Below are positions 20,734 through 25,358 of a stretch of DNA of 25,358 nt, piece by piece; position 1 is the first letter of the stretch, and the number at the start of each line of letters is the position of its first letter. The stretch lies in the IMG/VR virus record IMGVR_UViG_3300032213_001749, positions 1 to 25,358 of that record; one strand, given 5' to 3'. A program made the position numbers and the translations under genes. The stretch comes from a virus. The notes under the pieces are model-generated. The model saw only the letters and a list, made by a program, of their open reading frames with translations, did no database searches and was not told the origin of the DNA.

Positions 20734-22187
20734 CGCGTCGCCCCCTCTTCCATGTGGGCTTCAATTTGTTCAGTGATCCAGCGTTGTTGGGCAGGCGTCA
20801 GCGGTTGAGCGGCAGGAACGGCAGGCACCGGCACAGCTTCGAGGCCCAATTCCTTCAGCAGTTCCTTTTCGCGGGCCTGCTGGCGTAGCACCTGCTCCCA
20901 GTCCTTGCCGCCGGTCGCGCACACGTCCGCAAGCGTCGTCGTCTTGTTCGCCAACTGCTTTTCCGCCGCGTCAGCTTCCTTGCTCGGATCGACGTGTGGC
21001 ATTGCTTCCCACGTCCAGCGCTTGTCGTATGAGTCCGGCACCGTCACGCCATCAACCAAGCTGGCTTCACGCATCACGCGATCCGCCAGACGGTTTAACG
21101 CAGTCCGGGCAAGCCACCGCTGGCACGCCCCAACACCACGGGAAAACAACTGGCCATCGAACCGAGCCGACGAGTAGTTATGGTTCGACGAATCCAGCCG
21201 AACCATCATCAGCGGCATATTGACCGGGCGACCGATTTCCCGCAGTTTCTCAGAGCGGTAGTCTTGGTATTGCGCGGCTGGCTGTTGAGACTGCATTTGC
21301 GCAGCCTTCCAGCCGGGCGGTAGCGTGCGGATTGTCCGGCGTTCAATGGAAGTTGATTCATTGACGGCAACGTATGTTGCGTCGCTGTGATCGGTGTACA
21401 GCAACACAGCCATATCCGCAGCCGCCCGCGCCGCGTCCATCACCTGCTCGTCATAACACCGCAGATCGGCACACGTTTGCAGCACCGGAGCAAGCCACGG
21501 GATTCCGCGAATTTGGCCCGGCTCGCGATGCTTAAATCCGTGAATCACGGAATCGGCTTGGTACTCAGTGACTTCGCCGGTGGCCGCAATGGCGTTTTCT
21601 GCCGATAGAAACGACTCGATGAAATAGCTGACCGGCTTGCCCAGCGAGTCCCGCTTAATCCCGTCACGCTGCAACGGACTGACCGCACCAAACAACGGGG
21701 CCTTGAGTCGTCGCGGATGCACGTCTTGCAATCGCAGCGTGATCGGCTGGCTTTCATCAGACACCAGCAGCGATACAAACTCGCCGCAGGTCCACAGGCT
21801 GCGGACCCATTGCCGCATAATATCGACGCCGGACAGTACGCCATTGATATCCGGCGACTCCCACCACGTCGCCCAAGTCCTTTCGGCCCACTCAGTGAAC
21901 TCCTTATCGTTCTTGTCGTTAGTTTGAATCTGCAACGACGGTCCGTCGATACCCACGACCGAGGCAACGTATGTTTCAATCATCCCCTCGACGAACGGAT
22001 TCCGTTCCGCTTCGTCAATCGCGCGATCCCGCAGCGTCGAAGCGTCCAGCCCGATCTTGTCGTTGATGTGCTGACCGCGAGCCTGAGACCACTGCGACTC
22101 GTTAAGCCTGGTCGTTTTGGCCGCATCCCAAGCGCGGGAAGCGTTGCTACCAAACATCGCGCGGCGAATAGAAGACCAGACACCCAT
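20730..22187 (-). CDS. Portal protein, lambda family
   Basis: The 485-residue protein begins MGVWSSIRRAMFG and carries the lambda-type portal order. An N-terminal arm includes RLNESQWSQARGQHINDKIGLDASTLRDRAIDEAERNP. A wing follows (MRQWVRSLWTCGEFVSLLVSDES). The stem/crown region includes VIHGFKHREPGQIRGIPWLAPVLQTC and a helical C-terminus. Portals form the dodecameric ring at one capsid vertex through which the terminase packs DNA. The ATG overlaps the previous TGA (TGATG), and the stop overlaps the protease start. Length is a little below lambda gpB. Confidence 0.9.
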   Translation of the reverse strand: MGVWSSIRRAMFGSNASRAWDAAKTTRLNESQWSQARGQHINDKIGLDASTLRDRAIDEAERNPFVEGMIETYVASVVGIDGPSLQIQTNDKNDKEFTEWAERTWATWWESPDINGVLSGVDIMRQWVRSLWTCGEFVSLLVSDESQPITLRLQDVHPRRLKAPLFGAVSPLQRDGIKRDSLGKPVSYFIESFLSAENAIAATGEVTEYQADSVIHGFKHREPGQIRGIPWLAPVLQTCADLRCYDEQVMDAARAAADMAVLLYTDHSDATYVAVNESTSIERRTIRTLPPGWKAAQMQSQQPAAQYQDYRSEKLREIGRPVNMPLMMVRLDSSNHNYSSARFDGQLFSRGVGACQRWLARTALNRLADRVMREASLVDGVTVPDSYDKRWTWEAMPHVDPSKEADAAEKQLANKTTTLADVCATGGKDWEQVLRQQAREKELLKELGLEAVPVPAVPAAQPLTPAQQRWITEQIEAHMEEGATR

Positions 22188-22477
22188 CAGTATGACGATA
22201 GCTCCGAGGGGTTGACGTAGTTCACCTTCTGCACCTGCATGATCCCGGCCGAGTTCCCCAGCCCCGTGGATGCAGATTGCAGCTTGCGAACCTGATTGAT
22301 AAACGCCTCAACGCCAGCAGTCCGCCACCGCATTTCGCCAGACCCGTGCCGAGAATCCGGCAGGATCGCCATCAGCCCCAGAGCCTTTGTCGCGTACGAA
22401 ATAGCCGCGCCGTAATCGCCCGTGCCCATGTAGGCAACGGCGGTATCCATTGCGGTATTGATGTCAGCAACGCTCAT
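22187..22477 (-). CDS. Small head-tail joining protein candidate (gpW position)
   Basis: The 96-residue protein lies between terminase and portal, the position of lambda gpW. It starts with a helix (VADINTAMDTAVAYMGTGDYGAAISYATKALGLMA) and later has AGVEAFINQVRKLQSASTGLG and a C-terminal strand (IMQVQKVNYVNPSEL). gpW is a 68-residue protein that stabilises packaged DNA and joins the tail. The similarity here is only in position and helical character. The start has AGG only three bases upstream, so initiation may be weak. Confidence 0.5.
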   Translation of the reverse strand: MSVADINTAMDTAVAYMGTGDYGAAISYATKALGLMAILPDSRHGSGEMRWRTAGVEAFINQVRKLQSASTGLGNSAGIMQVQKVNYVNPSELSSY

Positions 22478-22544
22478 GACCTAAGTTTCGCAGGAAACTC
22501 GGGGAGCGATAGAGGCGCAGAGGTGTTGTGTTACAGGCCGTGTA

Positions 22545-22841
22545 CTAGTCCTCGACGGACTGAAACGCCTTGTCACAGTCGCCGCACTTGTGCCAACGGA
22601 TTGTTCCGCGTGTTGAAGTGGTGCGGACGTTCTTCGAGCCGCAGCCGGGACACCTCATGCGGATGTATTTGACCACGCTTTTTGCGGGCGCAATCTTCTC
22701 GACCACCTTTGCGCCGTAGATCACCCCGCAGTTCGCGCACCGCAACCGCTCGACGGCTTCGCCCCACCAGCGAGACTGCGACACGACTTCGCTCTCTTCA
22801 CATCCACAAGAGGTGCAGGCCGCTCCGGTTACGCGATCCAT
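22545..22841 (-). CDS. Double zinc-ribbon protein between terminase and portal genes
   Basis: ATG 22841 comes one base after the large terminase stop and follows AAAGGCGGTG; a longer frame upstream is rejected. The 98-residue protein has four Cys pairs: CTSCGC and CANC in the first ribbon, CPGC and CGDC in the second. Zinc ribbons of this spacing bind nucleic acid or protein. The role is unknown; location suggests packaging or late transcription control. The 67-base gap after its stop holds a small AGTTTC/GAAACT hairpin only. Confidence 0.75.
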   Translation of the reverse strand: MDRVTGAACTSCGCEESEVVSQSRWWGEAVERLRCANCGVIYGAKVVEKIAPAKSVVKYIRMRCPGCGSKNVRTTSTRGTIRWHKCGDCDKAFQSVED

Positions 22842-22842
22842 G

Positions 22843-24813
22843 TCACCGCCTTTGTTGGGATGCGAACCAAGTGGTAACTGGTGCAGCAGGATTTCCGGGC
22901 GTGTCTGCGTCGTTATCATTCAGCTTTACCCCCGCGTGACACCCGGCGACGGTCGCCAGAATCGTCGAGTCAAACCAGTGATTAGGCCGCTTGTGCTTGT
23001 TGATCCACCGGACAACCTCGCCACGCCGTCGGTCGATTTCATATTGCTTCTCTTCGGCGGTCTGGTGTTTGGCGAACGCCAAGTGCGTGTTGGCCTCGCC
23101 CGACTGAAACAACGTGATCGCCCCGGCCCCGGCCTGCCCGCACTGGTAGCCCTCGTGCAGTCGGCTTTTCCAATGGTCCGCGTCCACCTCGACCAACTTC
23201 ACGCCACCGGTTGAGGCCAGCCGCTCGACGTGATAGCCCTCGCCGATGTGTGCCGTATGCCGCCCGGTTGCCGTGGGCCTGCTGTATTCGGTCGTCGAGA
23301 ATCCCTTAGTCGGATAAAGCCGCGTCGGATTGTTCTTGCAGAACGTGTAAATCAACTCCGGTCGATACCCCGAGTCGATGAACACGTATTGCGCCCCAAT
23401 TGAGGTCTCACCTTTCCGCCAGCCGCCTTCCCACGTTTCCGCCAATTCGGACAGGGCCGCAGGAATCCCCACATCCTCGCCCCGCTGTGCCGCGTAGGTC
23501 TCGACGATGCCGTAGTCGATAATCTGGCCCCGCCCCTGTGACCGCCACGCAACAGCCGTCCAGTGGATCATGTGCTTACCGATGTCGATCCCCATCGTGA
23601 CGCAGTCGCAATCACTCGGCACGTAGCCCCGGCCCGGATGTTGCATACGCTCAGCCAGCGAGCGAGCGTCGAGCGACACCAGAGCCTCGACCGTGGGCTT
23701 CGGCGGCACCGCCCAAACGAATTGGCACAACTCCCGCTCGGTCGCTTCCTCGTTCTCGGCCTTCGTCGCCCGCCACTCTGCCGCCCCGATCTCCGCAGCC
23801 GACCGGAAAAAGTTATTGGGAGCCGCATACCGATAGCCCAACGTGAACGTACGCGGCGGATCACCGACCACGTTGCCCGCTTCGTCTACCTTCTGGTCTC
23901 CGTGCAGCAGCTTGGCCTCTTTGTGTGCCCCAAGACGCTCCGCCTCGGTCCACATCTCGCCGCAGTCCGGGCAGTAGTACGCAGACCGCTCATAGGCTTG
24001 CATCTCGTCTGCGGCCCCCTGGTGGCCGATTAGACTATCCCGCCCCGGCGTCACCCAGTGCAGGCAGTGCGGACAATGCAACGCGATCCGCGAGTTACTG
24101 CCGCCCTTCAACTCCTGCCACGTTCGCCCAAGTTCAGTCGAAACTGTGCATTCGAGGAAGATTCTCGCACGCTCGCCAAACGATGCCGTACGGGCTTCCA
24201 GTTGCCGAAGCGGATCGGCCTCGCGGCTCGAATCACCGGCCTCGTCCAGCCCGTCTGTCTCGGTGACGATCAACACCCGCGACGTAAACGCAGACCGTTT
24301 TTTGTCCGACCCGCCGCCCGACATAAACTTGAGGGTCGCACCGTTCTTAAACGTGATGCTTTCAAACTTTCCGCCCCGCGATCCCGTGCCGCTCGTCGGA
24401 ATCAGGTCGCGATACCGGCTGGCCCGGATCGCCGGCTCGATATCCATTTCCCATTTGTCGGTAGCCATCTCCATCGACGGCAGGCCGAGGATCACGGTTT
24501 CCCCGCACTCAAACAGGTAGTACATGGCGACGATGACGAATCCGATTAGCGACTTGCCCGACTGCACCGGCCCCGTCAGGACGTGCCGCCGCCATCGCTG
24601 ACTGTCGATCTCGGCGAACCACAACGCGACGTGAGGCTGCCGCGCAACCGAGAACTTGAATCCCTTGAACGGACCGTCAGGGATGACAATCTCTTGTTCC
24701 GCGAACTCCCGCATCGTTCGCAGACGAGGCGCACGAGCCAGCGACGAGAATCGAGGCATCATCTGCCGCAAAGCCTCGACGTTCACCCGCCCGCTACTCG
24801 TCGCCGTTACCAT
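22843..24813 (-). CDS. terL: Terminase large subunit, GpA family
   Basis: The 656-residue protein has Walker A GPVQSGKS (81-88) and a Walker B-like strand RVLIVTETDGLDEA (about 179-192). Two Cys pairs form a zinc site (CPHC and CPDC, roughly residues 248-283) as in GpA proteins. The RNase H-like nuclease follows: DCVTMGIDIGKHM (about 405), YVFIDSGYRPELI and the final RPNHWFDSTILATVAG. The motor uses ATP to translocate DNA through the portal and the nuclease cuts concatemers. The start is ATG 24813 (GGGGCGT upstream), 20 bases inside the small subunit gene; a longer frame to 24879 adds Trp/Arg-rich sequence and is not preferred. The Walker B acidic pair is ETD rather than the usual DE. Confidence 0.93.
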   Translation of the reverse strand: MVTATSSGRVNVEALRQMMPRFSSLARAPRLRTMREFAEQEIVIPDGPFKGFKFSVARQPHVALWFAEIDSQRWRRHVLTGPVQSGKSLIGFVIVAMYYLFECGETVILGLPSMEMATDKWEMDIEPAIRASRYRDLIPTSGTGSRGGKFESITFKNGATLKFMSGGGSDKKRSAFTSRVLIVTETDGLDEAGDSSREADPLRQLEARTASFGERARIFLECTVSTELGRTWQELKGGSNSRIALHCPHCLHWVTPGRDSLIGHQGAADEMQAYERSAYYCPDCGEMWTEAERLGAHKEAKLLHGDQKVDEAGNVVGDPPRTFTLGYRYAAPNNFFRSAAEIGAAEWRATKAENEEATERELCQFVWAVPPKPTVEALVSLDARSLAERMQHPGRGYVPSDCDCVTMGIDIGKHMIHWTAVAWRSQGRGQIIDYGIVETYAAQRGEDVGIPAALSELAETWEGGWRKGETSIGAQYVFIDSGYRPELIYTFCKNNPTRLYPTKGFSTTEYSRPTATGRHTAHIGEGYHVERLASTGGVKLVEVDADHWKSRLHEGYQCGQAGAGAITLFQSGEANTHLAFAKHQTAEEKQYEIDRRRGEVVRWINKHKRPNHWFDSTILATVAGCHAGVKLNDNDADTPGNPAAPVTTWFASQQRR

Positions 24814-25261
24814 ACGCCCCGACCACCTTATCCAGCGTTTCGCCCGCCTGCTCCAGCACGCCATCAAGGTCGCTGACAAGCTCCGGCGCGACCTTCGCTA
24901 CCTTCTCGCCAAAGCCACGCAGCAGGCCCGCGAAGGATTGGAGCCATTGCTGGATGTGTTCCGACTCGACCAGTTCAGACCGCAGTCGAGCCAGCTTCAA
25001 TTCTTCCATCTGGGCACGAGCGAGGCGGTAGCGCTCGAGGGCGGGGGAGTCGGCATCGCCTTCGAGGTCATCGCCCTGCGTCTGCGATGTCTGCTTCCGC
25101 TTGTCGCCACGCCGGTCTAGCCACTCAACGCAATCCTCCAGAACGTACGCACCTGGAGCGCCCGGCATTCCCTCGCCGAGCCAAGTGCTGATAACACGCT
25201 CAGACCGCCCCAGCTTTCGAGCCAGTTCCGCCCGTGTTTTCAGTACCGCCTTGCGAGCCAC
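24794..25261 (-). CDS. terS: Terminase small subunit, Nu1-like
   Basis: The 155-residue protein has an N-terminal HTH (TRAELARKLGRSERVISTWLGEG, about 9-31) as in lambda Nu1. A helix resembling the Nu1 self-assembly region follows (ALERYRLARAQMEELKLARLRSELV), then a helical C-terminus that would contact the large subunit. It binds the cos or pac site and loads the motor. The start is a GTG at 25261 without a clear ribosome-binding site, so it could be elsewhere. It overlaps the large subunit gene by 20 bases, in a different frame. Confidence 0.8.
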   Translation of the reverse strand: MARKAVLKTRAELARKLGRSERVISTWLGEGMPGAPGAYVLEDCVEWLDRRGDKRKQTSQTQGDDLEGDADSPALERYRLARAQMEELKLARLRSELVESEHIQQWLQSFAGLLRGFGEKVAKVAPELVSDLDGVLEQAGETLDKVVGAYGNGDE

Positions 25262-25358
25262 AGGAACGCCGTGCCAAAGTGCCCCAAAACGTCATCAAAC
25301 TAAGGGGAGGAATCGGGTTTTGAATCGTTTTGATACAAGAATTGTGCGATGTATCCAC
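25262..25358. promoter_or_regulatory. Region upstream of the small terminase gene with short direct repeats
   Basis: GAATCGGGTTTTGA (25310-25323) is followed by GAATCGTTTTGA (25322-25333). This A/T-rich upstream stretch is where cos/pac recognition sites or the late promoter would lie. No convincing -35/-10 pair is visible, and the window ends. Confidence 0.3.

Overview
The window reads as the structural arm plus the integration/early region of a temperate tailed phage (a prophage or phage contig). The virion is most likely a siphovirus: there is a tape measure, a tail-tube candidate and a hub-like protein, and no sheath protein. DNA is GC-rich. The host cannot be fixed from sequence alone. 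The cysteine-rich N-terminus of the glycosyltransferase and several small phage orphans remind me of Planctomycetota prophages, but that is a low-confidence impression.

Layout, read in the direction of transcription (minus strand, right to left). DNA packaging: Nu1-like small terminase (25261-24794), GpA-type large terminase (24813-22843), and a double zinc-ribbon protein. Head: a small gpW-position protein, a lambda-type portal, an HK97-type protease fused in frame to the major capsid protein with a strong internal ribosome-binding site, and a DUF2190-type capsid cement protein carrying a lectin-like extension. Neck and tail: closure, terminator and gp10-like candidates, a tail tube candidate, a tail assembly chaperone with a probable -1 frameshift, the tape measure, tail-tip proteins, a 683-residue hub-like protein, a repeat-bearing tail fibre, and finally a two-domain glycosyltransferase. 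Nearly all starts and stops abut or overlap (TGATG, ATGA, TAATG), so this is one translationally coupled late operon of about 21 kb.

The left 3.7 kb is regulatory and accessory. Two near-identical leftward promoters (3386-3428 and 3680-3723) carry GTACACAC octamers exactly 32 bp apart. One drives three small genes, including a ribbon-helix-helix candidate. The other drives a possible 40-codon reading frame that ends in a hairpin terminator. A complete tyrosine integrase lies on the plus strand (1671-2537). Beyond it are an excisionase-like HTH gene and a leftward operon of small phage proteins running off the left edge. Both appear to be expressed from promoters with the same operator, TACCG-N4-CGGTA, placed identically between the -35 and -10.

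The most unusual items are this matched operator pair, the 32-bp octamer promoters, the tail-chaperone frameshift, the internal start in the protease-capsid fusion, and a plus-strand two-helix membrane ORF between tape measure and tail-tip genes. No CI-like repressor, replication genes, endolysin, att sites, tRNA or CRISPR array were seen.
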